From NCBI GenBank assembly GCA_029863005.1, contig JAOTWF010000005.1, positions 1-64,000 of the forward strand: 64,000 nucleotides of DNA, written 5' to 3'. This document shows positions 1-8,337 of this stretch, piece by piece. The notes below the pieces were generated by a model that did no database searches, was not told the origin of the DNA, and worked only from the letters and a program-made list of their open reading frames with translations. This stretch comes from Gammaproteobacteria bacterium. GTDB lineage: Bacteria > Pseudomonadota > Gammaproteobacteria > Acidiferrobacterales > Sulfurifustaceae. The number at the start of each line of letters is the position of its first letter. Position 1 is the first letter of the stretch. The translations under genes and the position numbers were made by a program.

Positions 1-185
1 GGTTTTTCCGCCGGTTTGCTCAAGCTGGTGAAGAGATTCGTAAGGCCGCTGCGGCCGTCACTGCGGTGCGTATACATTTGCCACAGCATGACACTGGCCA
101 TGCCGATGCCGATGCCCAGCAGCAGGAATAGCCATCCCGGCTTGCGGAATCGTCGTACGGAGAAACTTCTGCGCCGGCGCGCCAT
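1..185 (-). CDS. N-terminus of a membrane-anchored, probably SPOR-domain (FtsN-like) protein, partial
   Basis: This reading frame begins with an ATG at 185 and runs off the left edge of the window without a stop. It is not in the ORF track. The 61 visible residues show a very basic cytoplasmic start (MARRRRSFSV) and one transmembrane helix at about residues 18-37 (WLFLLLGIGIGMASVMLWQM), followed by a Ser/Gly/Lys-rich periplasmic stretch. In gammaproteobacteria argS is commonly followed by a SPOR-domain, FtsN-like protein of this topology, which binds denuded septal peptidoglycan. The SPOR domain itself lies outside the window, so the family assignment rests on position and topology only. It starts 51 nt after argS and probably belongs to the same transcript. 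Confidence 0.6.
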   Translation of the reverse strand, partial: MARRRRSFSVRRFRKPGWLFLLLGIGIGMASVMLWQMYTHRSDGRSGLTNLFTSLSKPAEK

Positions 186-236
186 AAATATAGCCCTACT
201 CGCTGCGCTCGTTCGTCCTGAGATATGCCATGTACT

Positions 237-1997
237 TTACATCGACTCAGGAGCCGACACACCCAGTAATTGAAGTCCGTTGGCAATCACCTGGCGTGTC
301 GCCACGATCAGGTTGAGCCGCGCATCGCGCAGTGCGGGATCGTCGACCAAGAAGGTGTGGGTCCCGTAATAGGTGTGAAAGTCATAGGCGAGTTCGCGTA
401 AATAGTAGGCGAGCTGGTGCGGTTCGTGATCCCGCGCTGCGGCTTCCAATATATCCGGGTAGCGCGCCAGCCGCTGGATCAGCGTTATTTCATGGGTCTC
501 CGTCAGACGCACGAGGTGACGGTCGCCGTTCGCGGGATCGTGTTGGAAACCCTTTTCCTGCATCTGCCGGAACACGCTGTGAATGCGCGCGTGTGCGTAT
601 TGCACGTAAAACACCGGGTTGTCGTTGGACTGACTCTTGGCCAGATCGAGGTCGAAATCCATGTGTTGCTCGCACCTGCGCAGCACGTAAAAAAACCGCG
701 CGGCGTCATTGCCGACTTCATCGCGCAACTCGCGCAGCGTGACGAACTCGCCGCTACGCGTGGACATCTGCATGCGTTCGCCGCCTTGGTAAAGGATGGC
801 GAACTGCACCAGCAGCACATGCAGGCGTTCGGGATTATCCCCGATGGCCGCGAGCGCCGCCTTGATGCGTGGCACGTAGCCGTGATGGTCCGCGCCCCAA
901 ATGTCGATCACTTGGTCGTTGCCACGCTCGAGCTTGTCCATGTGATAGGCAATGTCGTGAGCGAAATATGTCTTCTGGCCGTTTTCGCGCACCAGCACGC
1001 GGTCTTTCTCATCGCCGTAGTCGGTCGAGCGGAACCACAGTGCGCCATCTTTTTCGTACACGTGCCCGGATTTTTTCAGGCGCGCGATGGCGCGATCCGC
1101 CGCACCGGATTCCACCAACGCGCGTTCGGAATACCACTGGTCGTAATTGACCCCGAACTCTTCCAGGTCTTGGCGGATATCATCGAGGATGACCTTAAGC
1201 CCGAGATCGAAGACCTTGCGATAATTCGCGGTGCCGAGCAGGGATTTGGCGCGCTCGATCAGGGCATCGATATGCGTTTCCTTGTCGCCGCCTTGGGGTT
1301 CGTCGGGCAGAAGATCTTCGAAAATCTTGCCTGCCGCCTGACGGTACTTGTCCCCGTTCTCGCGATGCAGTGTGGCACCGATGTCATAGACATAGTCGCC
1401 CTTGTAGCCGTTGACCGGGAAGTCGAATTTTTCACCGCACAATTCGAGGTAGCGCAGCCACACGCTGGTCGCAAGGATGTCCATCTGTCGGCCGGCGTCG
1501 TTGATGTAGTATTCGCGATGGACCTGGTAACCCACCTTATCCAGCAGGTTCGCGAGTGTGGCGCCGTAGGCCGCGCCGCGCCCATGGCCGACGTGCAGCG
1601 GTCCCGTCGGGTTGGCCGAGACGAATTCCACCTGCACTTTGCGCCCGGCACCCATCCGGCTGTGACCGAATGTCCCGCGTTTTTCCAGAATATCTCGCAC
1701 CACCGAGTGATAGGCGGAGGGAGAAAGGAAAAAATTAATGAATCCCGGCCCGGCAATTTCAACCTTGGTGATTTTTCCCGAGGCGGGCAATGCCTTGATG
1801 ATTTTTTCAGCCAGCTCGCGGGGCTTGGCACGCACCTGCTTGGCCAGCACCAAGGCGATGTTGCAGGCAAAGTCGCCGTGCTCCTTGGACTTGGTGTGAT
1901 CCACCGTGACAGTGGCGCCGTGCCCGGAAGGCAACGCCCCAGTGGCCTCAAGGCCCGCGAGCGCCGAGGTGATCAGGTTTTCGATGTGGTGCTTCAA
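237..1997 (-). CDS. argS: Arginine--tRNA ligase
   Basis: Cytoplasmic class I synthetase that charges tRNA-Arg. The N-terminal additional domain ([26 protein letters not shown]) is followed by the HIGH-type signature ([11 protein letters not shown]) and a degenerate KMSKS loop (QMSTRSGE), then the C-terminal DALR anticodon-binding region. The ORF track opens at a GTG at 2066 (609 aa), but the first 23 residues ([19 protein letters not shown]) have no counterpart in the family. A TTG at 1997 ([13 protein letters not shown]) aligns with the usual MK-x-x-I-x-x-LI start and gives 586 aa, close to the roughly 587 aa of Pseudomonas ArgS, so I chose it. No clear Shine-Dalgarno supports either start. 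It follows the 217-aa gene on the same strand. Confidence 0.96.
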   Translation of the reverse strand: MKHHIENLITSALAGLEATGALPSGHGATVTVDHTKSKEHGDFACNIALVLAKQVRAKPRELAEKIIKALPASGKITKVEIAGPGFINFFLSPSAYHSVVRDILEKRGTFGHSRMGAGRKVQVEFVSANPTGPLHVGHGRGAAYGATLANLLDKVGYQVHREYYINDAGRQMDILATSVWLRYLELCGEKFDFPVNGYKGDYVYDIGATLHRENGDKYRQAAGKIFEDLLPDEPQGGDKETHIDALIERAKSLLGTANYRKVFDLGLKVILDDIRQDLEEFGVNYDQWYSERALVESGAADRAIARLKKSGHVYEKDGALWFRSTDYGDEKDRVLVRENGQKTYFAHDIAYHMDKLERGNDQVIDIWGADHHGYVPRIKAALAAIGDNPERLHVLLVQFAILYQGGERMQMSTRSGEFVTLRELRDEVGNDAARFFYVLRRCEQHMDFDLDLAKSQSNDNPVFYVQYAHARIHSVFRQMQEKGFQHDPANGDRHLVRLTETHEITLIQRLARYPDILEAAARDHEPHQLAYYLRELAYDFHTYYGTHTFLVDDPALRDARLNLIVATRQVIANGLQLLGVSAPESM

Positions 1998-2080
1998 GCG
2001 GTGGTTGGGATGGTTGAGTGATACCGATTCTACCGGGCTGCCGGAGCCCCCGGAAGTCGTGACCACGGTGTGCTGGCTGG

Positions 2081-2734
2081 TTACGGTTCAGCCGCTCCGT
2101 TCAAGAGATTTTCCACTTCCCGCAGATTCGCTCGTTTCATCGGTTTACCGTCTACCGGGCTCAGCGGCGACTCGCGAGCCTCGCGCCGGTCGAAGACGCA
2201 TAATTCGATCGGCACGTTGTCGGCGGTGAAGCGGTAGGCCGGGAACGTCTCCTGGCGGTCGCCGCCGAAGCGCAGACGGCGATTTGTCTGTTCGTAGGGG
2301 ATGTGGTGTTCCTGCAACCAGAAGCCGATTTCCTCCGGTGTGTCGGCGATGAGGTGAATTTCGATCTCGCTCGCCGAGGTGACGGTCCCGCTCAGAGCCG
2401 GGCCCACCAGTCGCGGGTCGTATTGGGTTAGAAAACGCATGGCCTCAGAAGCGATTTCGCGCAGCCGGCGCACGCTTTGTGTCAGGCGTCTCCCGTGAAA
2501 CAGCCGCAGATATTCCTGAAGCGCTGAATCCACTTCGTCATTCCCGGGCAGATGCTTGGTCTCGGGCAATCCTAAGCGCGCCGCCGCCTTGCGTTTGGCA
2601 GTCTGGAAATCGCGTACTCCCTCTTCCGCCATGATGCGAGCGGCATCGGTGGCGATGTGCTGGCGCAATTCATTCGTCGCCGGTGAATGGGGTTTGGACC
2701 GATGGACCAGGGGCGGACGGGTTTTTGGGCGCAT
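2081..2734 (-). CDS. Conserved hypothetical protein between mrcA and argS
   Basis: A 217-aa soluble protein with no signal peptide or membrane segment. The N-terminal half is basic and helical (residues about 15-95: [26 protein letters not shown], then a Leu/Arg-rich stretch). The C-terminal half has an alternating beta pattern ([28 protein letters not shown]) that resembles a nucleotidyltransferase-type fold, but I see no intact G-S-x10-D-x-D catalytic signature. Its ATG overlaps the mrcA stop as TAATG, so it is translationally coupled to PBP1A, and argS follows within a short distance. The position suggests a conserved housekeeping protein; the function is not known to me. Confidence 0.75.
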   Translation of the reverse strand: MRPKTRPPLVHRSKPHSPATNELRQHIATDAARIMAEEGVRDFQTAKRKAAARLGLPETKHLPGNDEVDSALQEYLRLFHGRRLTQSVRRLREIASEAMRFLTQYDPRLVGPALSGTVTSASEIEIHLIADTPEEIGFWLQEHHIPYEQTNRRLRFGGDRQETFPAYRFTADNVPIELCVFDRREARESPLSPVDGKPMKRANLREVENLLNGAAEP

Positions 2735-5265
2735 TAGAAAAGTTTCTCGCGGATGTTTTCCGGCACCTTTTGCGGGATCGACTCCTGTGTGGGTTCCCCC
2801 TCCAAACCGGGCAAAGGTTGTGGTGTTTCGGTGCCCTCCAAAAAATATTCCTCCATTGCTTGCGGATCATCGAGCAGGGTGGGTTTTCCAGTTTCGCTGT
2901 TGATGGTAATGCGTACCATGGTTTCCGGTGGTATCAGCGGTTTTTCCGGAATTTCCTCGAGCGCCGTGCGCATGAAATCGATCCATACAGGCAACGCGGT
3001 GCGTCCGCCGGTTTCGGCCCGTCCCAACGACACCGGCTGATCGAACCCGATCCAGGCGGTCGTCACTACCTCGCTGTTGAAGCCCGAAAACCAGGCGTCG
3101 CGATAGTCGTTGGTCGTGCCAGTCTTGCCCGCGATGTCCTTGCGCCCCAAGACTTGCGCGCCTCGACCGGTGCCGGTGCGAATAACCTCTTGCATCATGT
3201 CGGCCATGAGGAAACTGGTTTCAGGGCTTAGCACGCGTGGTGCGTAAATCGGTTTGTCAGGTTCCATGCCAGAAGCGGCCGCGGGGGAGGAAGGCGAATG
3301 GGACGCCGGTTGAATGGAATTCGATGATGTATCAGCGGTGGATATATCACATTCACGGCAGACCACCGCGGGCCGGGCCTGTTCGAGTATCGTGTGATTG
3401 GCATCCTCCACGCGAGCGATGAAGTACGGGCTGACGCGGTAACCTCCGTTGGCAAACACGGCGAACGCGTTCACCATCTGCATCGGCGTGGCCGAGGCGG
3501 TGCCAAGCGCCAGCGACAGGTTGCGAGGGATCTTGGCCGGGTCAAAGCCGAAACGCTGCATGTATTCGACGGTATAGGTTACGCCAAGAGCGCGCAACAG
3601 GCGCACGGCCACGAGATTCAGCGATTGCGCCAGTGCCTTGCGCAACCGTGTGGGGCCGTAGAATTTCCGACTGTAATCCTCGGGACGCCATTCTTCCTCA
3701 GGTGCGTCACCGCCATCCATGACGATGGGAGCTCCGCTGACCGTGCTGGCGGCGGTGAAACCCTTGTCCAGGGCCGCGCTGAAGATGAAGGGTTTGATGC
3801 TTGAGCCGGGCTGACGCTCCGCCTGCGTGGCACGGTTGAAACTGCTTTGGTAAAAATCAAAACCGCCGGTGAGGGCCAGCACGGCGCCATCGTACGGTCG
3901 CAGGGACACCAGCGCGCCCGATACTTCCGGAATTTGTGCCAGGCGCCACGGCCCGATGTCATTCAGTTTTTGCGCGTCCTCAATCGCCTCAAGGTAAATG
4001 ACATTGCCGGCCTTGAGAACGTCCGCCGCCTGTTTGGGTGCGGGACCCAAAGAATTTTCATCTAGATAGCTCCGCGCCCAGGATAATCCCCCCCATCCGA
4101 TTTCAACGATCGCGCCGTCTTGGGTATAAACATGCACCCGGTCTTTCTCGACCTTGAATACGATTCCCGGCAACAAACCTCCGGTGACGCGATAATCCTT
4201 GAGCACGTCATCCAGACGTTCCTTATCAGGCTCGCTCTTGATCGAAACGTGCCCCGCCGGTCCTCGGTATCCGTGCCGACGATCATATTCCAGTAAACCG
4301 GTGCGCAGTGCCTTGACCGCGGCTTGCTGGTACTTGCTGTTGAGCGTGGTGTAAACATGGAAACCCCCGGCATAGGTTTTTTCGTCATACGTCTGGACCA
4401 TGTATTGGCGTACCAGCTCGGCGACATAAGGTGCCGCGGTGTCGGATTTAAGAGTGTGTTTGGCGGCGGCGAGAGGTGTTTTCACCGCTTCGGCATAGAT
4501 TGCCTCATTGATGAATCCGTTATTCAGCATCTGTTTCAGGATGGTATTGCGTCTTTCGTAGGCATTCCCCGGGTTGGTCAGCGGGTTATCGCGCGACGGC
4601 GCCTTGGGCAGTCCGGCAAGCATGGCCATTTCCGGCAGGTTGAGCTGGTGCAGCGCCTTCCCGTAATAGATCTGGGCGGCCGCGGCAAAGCCATAGGAGC
4701 GGTGACCGAGAAAAATCTTGTTGAAATAAAGCTCAAGGATCTGCTGTTTGCTCAGTTCACGTTCGATCTTGAAGGCCAGCAAAACTTCCTTGATTTTTCG
4801 TGTGTAGGTTTTTTCGGGACTGAGAAAAAAATTGCGTGCCACCTGCATCGTGATGGTGCTCGCCCCTTGTGACGTCGACCGGGTGCGCAGGTTGTGCAGG
4901 GCCGCCCGCAGTATCCCGGCGAAATCCACCCCATGATGAAAGAAAAAGGAGCGGTCTTCGGCAGCCAGCACCGCGTTGATGAGCATCGCCGGCACTTCCT
5001 CGATTTTGACGGGGATGCGTTTTTCCTCACCGAACTCGGCGATCAACTGCCCATCGGCGGTGTAAACCCGCATTGGCACTTTCAACTGTGCCCCTGAGAG
5101 ATCCTCGAGGGATGGAAGCGTAGGCGTGAGCACGAGCGCGACCAGCGTCAGGATCACCACGCCGGTTGCGAGGAGCCCGAAAAGACCGATAAGCACCCGC
5201 TGCCACCATTTTGTGGGCATATGCTGGCGGGTCCAGCGGGAGAAAAGGCTCCCAGAATCGTTCAT
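2734..5265 (-). CDS. mrcA: Penicillin-binding protein 1A (bifunctional peptidoglycan glycosyltransferase/transpeptidase)
   Basis: Class A PBP that polymerises lipid II and cross-links stem peptides in the periplasm. One transmembrane anchor lies at about residues 24-46. The GT51 domain follows, with the catalytic Glu in EDRSFFFHHG (about 103-112). An OB-like insert precedes the transpeptidase domain with SxxK (SSIK, about 488-491), SxN (SLN, about 548-550) and KTGT (about 714-717). All catalytic motifs are intact, and 843 aa is normal for the family. A Ser/Pro-rich loop with a CREC motif (about 636-672) precedes the last third. It is divergent from pilMNOPQ, the standard gammaproteobacterial arrangement, and its stop overlaps the next start. 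Confidence 0.97.
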   Translation of the reverse strand: MNDSGSLFSRWTRQHMPTKWWQRVLIGLFGLLATGVVILTLVALVLTPTLPSLEDLSGAQLKVPMRVYTADGQLIAEFGEEKRIPVKIEEVPAMLINAVLAAEDRSFFFHHGVDFAGILRAALHNLRTRSTSQGASTITMQVARNFFLSPEKTYTRKIKEVLLAFKIERELSKQQILELYFNKIFLGHRSYGFAAAAQIYYGKALHQLNLPEMAMLAGLPKAPSRDNPLTNPGNAYERRNTILKQMLNNGFINEAIYAEAVKTPLAAAKHTLKSDTAAPYVAELVRQYMVQTYDEKTYAGGFHVYTTLNSKYQQAAVKALRTGLLEYDRRHGYRGPAGHVSIKSEPDKERLDDVLKDYRVTGGLLPGIVFKVEKDRVHVYTQDGAIVEIGWGGLSWARSYLDENSLGPAPKQAADVLKAGNVIYLEAIEDAQKLNDIGPWRLAQIPEVSGALVSLRPYDGAVLALTGGFDFYQSSFNRATQAERQPGSSIKPFIFSAALDKGFTAASTVSGAPIVMDGGDAPEEEWRPEDYSRKFYGPTRLRKALAQSLNLVAVRLLRALGVTYTVEYMQRFGFDPAKIPRNLSLALGTASATPMQMVNAFAVFANGGYRVSPYFIARVEDANHTILEQARPAVVCRECDISTADTSSNSIQPASHSPSSPAAASGMEPDKPIYAPRVLSPETSFLMADMMQEVIRTGTGRGAQVLGRKDIAGKTGTTNDYRDAWFSGFNSEVVTTAWIGFDQPVSLGRAETGGRTALPVWIDFMRTALEEIPEKPLIPPETMVRITINSETGKPTLLDDPQAMEEYFLEGTETPQPLPGLEGEPTQESIPQKVPENIREKLF

Positions 5266-5320
5266 GGCGGGCGAGACTTGTGGAATTCCGTGTCAGGGAG
5301 CATCCGAATACAACGCGACG

Positions 5321-5339
5321 GACAGTATAAACCACTGTC
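5321..5339. promoter_or_regulatory. Inverted repeat with an embedded TATACT box upstream of mrcA
   Basis: GACAGT and ACTGTC form a perfect 6-bp inverted repeat around a 7-nt spacer. Read on the minus strand, TATACT lies within it and could be the -10 element of mrcA, about 55 nt before its ATG. No good -35 is visible, so this is a weak candidate promoter/operator. Confidence 0.25.
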
Positions 5340-5426
5340 TGTCAGCCGGGGTATTTTGGATAGGGTGACCTCGTTTCATGAATAAAAAATGCTGAAAAAC
5401 CCATCATTTCCGGCAAATTCAATAAA

Positions 5427-5456
5427 TTGTCATTTCTAAAATCTATGGTCTATATT
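5427..5456 (+). promoter_or_regulatory. Putative sigma70 promoter of pilMNOPQ
   Basis: TTGTCA, an 18-nt spacer and TATATT lie in an AT-rich stretch about 70 nt upstream of pilM. The surrounding mrcA-pilM intergenic region (5266-5522) holds no gene. A purine-rich ribosome binding site, GAGAGGA, sits just before the pilM ATG. Confidence 0.5.
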
Positions 5457-5522
5457 TGGTTTTAGCATTTAATCTACATTATCTGTATCAATCATAACTC
5501 AAGGATTTTGAGAGGAAAATAA

Positions 5523-6599
5523 ATGAGTGCCCTCACCGGGTTATTTTCCAAAAAGAAGCCGCCACTGATAGGGATCGACATCAGTTCCTCCGCTGTCAAG
5601 GTGCTCGAGTTGAGCAAGAATGGTGAGCATATTCGCGTCGAGCGTTATGCGGTGGAACCGTTGCCGCAAAATGCGGTGGTGGAGCATGCGATCACGGAAG
5701 TCGAACAGGTGGCGCAGGTCGTGGAGCGCGCCGTCAAAAAGTCCGGGACCAAGGTCAAGCATGCCGCGGTGGCGGTTCCGGCGGCGCATGTCATCACCAA
5801 GACCATCAAGATGACCGCCAACCTAAGCGACCAGGACCGCCAGATGCAGGTGGAAATGGAAGCGGATCACTATATCCCTTATCCCTTGAACGAAATCAAT
5901 CTTGATTTCCAGGTGTTGGGTCCGTCGGAAAGCAATCCGGAAGAGGTTGACGTGCTAATGGCCGCTTGCCGTAAGGAAATCGTGGATGACTATCTCGCCG
6001 TTATCCAGGGACCGGGTTTGACTCCGCTGGTGGTGGATGTCGAAACCTACGCCATGGAAAACGCTTTCTCGCTAATCACCAGCCACATGCCCGGTGGCGG
6101 TATGGAGAAAACCATCGCCGTGCTGGATATCGGCGCCACGGCTACCACCATTAATGTGGTTCACAACAACCGTTCCGTTTATACCCGCGATCATGCCTTT
6201 GGCGGGCGCCAACTCACGGAAGAGATTCAACGCCGGTATGGACTCTCTTATGAAGAAGCCGGCCTGGCCAAAAAACAGGGTGGGCTGCCGGACAACTATC
6301 AGACCGATGTGCTGCGGCCATTCATGGAAGCCATGTGTCAGGAAATCATGCGCGCATTGCAATTTTTCTATTCCTCCACGCCGTTCAACAGCGTGGATCA
6401 ATTATTGCTCGCGGGCGGATGCGGACAGATCGGCGGTATCGATGAGCTTGTGGCCGCCCGCATTGGCGTCCCGGCGATCGTGGCCAATCCCTTCGCGAGC
6501 ATGTCGCTGGCCTCGCGCATCAAACCACAACATCTTTCCAACGACGCGCCCTCCCTCATGATCAGCTGTGGGCTGGCAATGCGGAGTTTTGACGAATGA
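5523..6599 (+). CDS. pilM: Type IV pilus assembly protein PilM (actin-like ATPase)
   Basis: Cytoplasmic actin-fold protein that nucleates the PilMNOP inner-membrane alignment complex of the type IV pilus machine and binds the N-terminal tail of PilN. The actin-like signatures are visible: the phosphate-1 loop near the N-terminus (IGIDISSSAVKVLEL, about 17-31) and the phosphate-2 loop (AVLDIGATATTINVV, about 200-214). The length of 358 aa is typical. It is the first gene of the operon, with an ATG 6 nt after AGAGGA, and it overlaps pilN by 4 nt (ATGA). Confidence 0.97.
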   Translation: MSALTGLFSKKKPPLIGIDISSSAVKVLELSKNGEHIRVERYAVEPLPQNAVVEHAITEVEQVAQVVERAVKKSGTKVKHAAVAVPAAHVITKTIKMTANLSDQDRQMQVEMEADHYIPYPLNEINLDFQVLGPSESNPEEVDVLMAACRKEIVDDYLAVIQGPGLTPLVVDVETYAMENAFSLITSHMPGGGMEKTIAVLDIGATATTINVVHNNRSVYTRDHAFGGRQLTEEIQRRYGLSYEEAGLAKKQGGLPDNYQTDVLRPFMEAMCQEIMRALQFFYSSTPFNSVDQLLLAGGCGQIGGIDELVAARIGVPAIVANPFASMSLASRIKPQHLSNDAPSLMISCGLAMRSFDE

Positions 6600-7171
6600 C
6601 AACAAGAATCAACTTACTTCCCTGGCGCGAGATGCACCGCAAGGAGCAAGATCGTCAGTTGCTGACGATTGCCGTGGGTGCATGGATTCTGATGGGGGTC
6701 ATTATTTTTTATGCCCACGTGCACGTGACGGCTCTGATCGAGAATCAGAACAAGCGCAACGAATTCCTGAACCAGGAAATTGCCAAGGTTGAAAAAGAAA
6801 TCAAGGAAATCGCAGAACTGAAAAAGAAGCGCGCGGATTTGATTGCCCGTATGAACGTGATTTACCAGCTACAAGGCGATCGCACGCAGGTGGTGCATCT
6901 TTTTGACGAATTGGCACGAAAACTTCCTGATGGCATTTATCTGGCGTCGCTGAGCCACGCGGGGAGCGGCATCGCGCTCAAGGGGGTAGCACAGTCGAAT
7001 GCGCGGGTATCGGCGCTGATGCGCAATTTGGCCGCTTCGGAATGGTTCGCCGAACCCGAGCTCGAGGTGATCACGGTAAAGGCCAAAGGCAGCGACCGTG
7101 TCAGTGAATTTTCGCTCAAGGTCAAGCAGGTCACCAAGCAGCAGAAAAAGTTAGAGGACACCGGATCATGA
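6596..7171 (+). CDS. pilN: Type IV pilus assembly protein PilN
   Basis: Bitopic inner-membrane protein of the pilus alignment complex. The N-terminus starts with TTRINLLPWRE, which matches the conserved INLLPWR tail that inserts into PilM. One transmembrane helix follows at about residues 24-43, then a coiled coil (NQEIAKVEKEIKEIAELKKKRADL) and a ferredoxin-like periplasmic domain. The 191-aa length is normal. It overlaps pilM and pilO by 4 nt on each side, so the subunits are probably produced in coupled amounts. Confidence 0.96.
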   Translation: MTTRINLLPWREMHRKEQDRQLLTIAVGAWILMGVIIFYAHVHVTALIENQNKRNEFLNQEIAKVEKEIKEIAELKKKRADLIARMNVIYQLQGDRTQVVHLFDELARKLPDGIYLASLSHAGSGIALKGVAQSNARVSALMRNLAASEWFAEPELEVITVKAKGSDRVSEFSLKVKQVTKQQKKLEDTGS

Positions 7172-7788
7172 CCCTGGATGATCTGAAAAATATTGACGTC
7201 AACAATCTGAGCTCGTGGCCGGTACCGATCAAGATTGCCAGTATATTGATTGTGTGCGTGATTATCCTTTTCGCCGGTTACTGGTTTCTGATTCAGGGTG
7301 AAATCGAGGAATACGGATCCGCGCAACAGAAAGAAGTTTCTCTGCGCGATACATACTTGAACAAGAAAGGCCTGGCGGTCAATTTACCGGCCTACAAGCA
7401 ACAGATGGAGGAAATGGAGCAGACTTTCGGCAGCCTTCTGCGGCAATTGCCTAACACCACGGAAGTGCCGGATCTGTTGGTGGATATTACTCAAGCCGGG
7501 TTGGGCCGCGGGTTGGAATTCACACTGTTCCGGCCGGAGAAGGAACTCCCGAAGGATTTCTATGCCGAGATGCCGATCAGCGTTCAGGTTCGCGGGAACT
7601 ATCACGAACTTGCACTGTTCGTCAGCGATGTTGCCTCGCTTCCCCGCATCGTCACGTTTGGCGATATCAACATCACCTCGACCGGAAAGGACAACAAGCT
7701 GACGATGTCGGCAAAGGCGAAAACCTATCGTTATCTCGAAGAAGGCAGCGTGGCCAAACCGGTCAGCCGTCCAAGGGGACGGAGGTGA
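7168..7788 (+). CDS. pilO: Type IV pilus assembly protein PilO
   Basis: Inner-membrane protein that heterodimerises with PilN through a periplasmic coiled coil and ferredoxin-like domain. One transmembrane helix (IASILIVCVIILFAGYWFLI, about 21-40) precedes a coiled-coil segment (YKQQMEEMEQTFGSLLRQLPNT) and the compact periplasmic domain. The length of 206 aa matches the family. It overlaps pilN by ATGA and its end carries the ribosome binding site (GGAGG) of pilP. Confidence 0.96.
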   Translation: MTLDDLKNIDVNNLSSWPVPIKIASILIVCVIILFAGYWFLIQGEIEEYGSAQQKEVSLRDTYLNKKGLAVNLPAYKQQMEEMEQTFGSLLRQLPNTTEVPDLLVDITQAGLGRGLEFTLFRPEKELPKDFYAEMPISVQVRGNYHELALFVSDVASLPRIVTFGDINITSTGKDNKLTMSAKAKTYRYLEEGSVAKPVSRPRGRR

Positions 7789-7793
7789 GAGCC

Positions 7794-8312
7794 ATGAAAA
7801 GATTTATATCACTTTTATCGGCAGCCCTGATAAGCGCCTCACTCGCTGCTTGCAGCAGCGATGGACTCGATGATTTACGCGAATTTGTCAAAAACGCCCA
7901 TGCTGATAAAAAACCGAGGGTGGAACCGCTCCCTGATATTAAAATGCAGGAGACATTCATTTATAACGCGGCCAACCTGACCGATCCGTTCGCCGCTTTC
8001 AATCTCATGCCTCAGGGCCTGAAAAGCGCCAGCGGCCCGAGACCGGATCCAAAGCGCCGGAAAGAGCCGCTCGAAGACTATCCATTGGATTCGCTGAAGA
8101 TGGTGGGTACGCTCATGCGCGGCAAACAGGCATGGGCGGTGATCCAGGCACCGGATGGCACCGTCCATCGCGCCCAGGTGGGCGATCACTTGGGGCAGAA
8201 TTCCGGCATGATCCACAAGATCAGCGATGAAAAAGTCGATCTGATCGAATTGATACAGGGAACGCTGGGTGATTGGATCGAACGCGAAGCCAATCTGTCG
8301 TTGTTGCAATGA
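7794..8312 (+). CDS. pilP: Type IV pilus assembly lipoprotein PilP
   Basis: Inner-membrane lipoprotein connecting PilNO with the secretin PilQ. The signal peptide (MKRFISLLSAALISASLAAC) ends in a lipobox with the modified Cys at residue 20. A disordered linker follows, and a C-terminal beta domain (LKMVGTLMRGKQAWAVIQAPDG) corresponds to the PilP HR-like fold that contacts PilQ. The ORF track starts at a GTG at 7785, inside pilO. I prefer the ATG at 7794 because GGAGG is optimally spaced for it and the signal peptide then begins correctly. This gives 172 aa. Confidence 0.95.
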   Translation: MKRFISLLSAALISASLAACSSDGLDDLREFVKNAHADKKPRVEPLPDIKMQETFIYNAANLTDPFAAFNLMPQGLKSASGPRPDPKRRKEPLEDYPLDSLKMVGTLMRGKQAWAVIQAPDGTVHRAQVGDHLGQNSGMIHKISDEKVDLIELIQGTLGDWIEREANLSLLQ

Positions 8313-8337
8313 ACGGGACTAACAAGGCGGAAACATC

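Noticed and set aside
417-2021. A 534-aa plus-strand ORF antisense to argS
   Set aside because: It lies entirely over the well-supported argS gene in a GC-rich codon shadow frame and has no recognisable domain.
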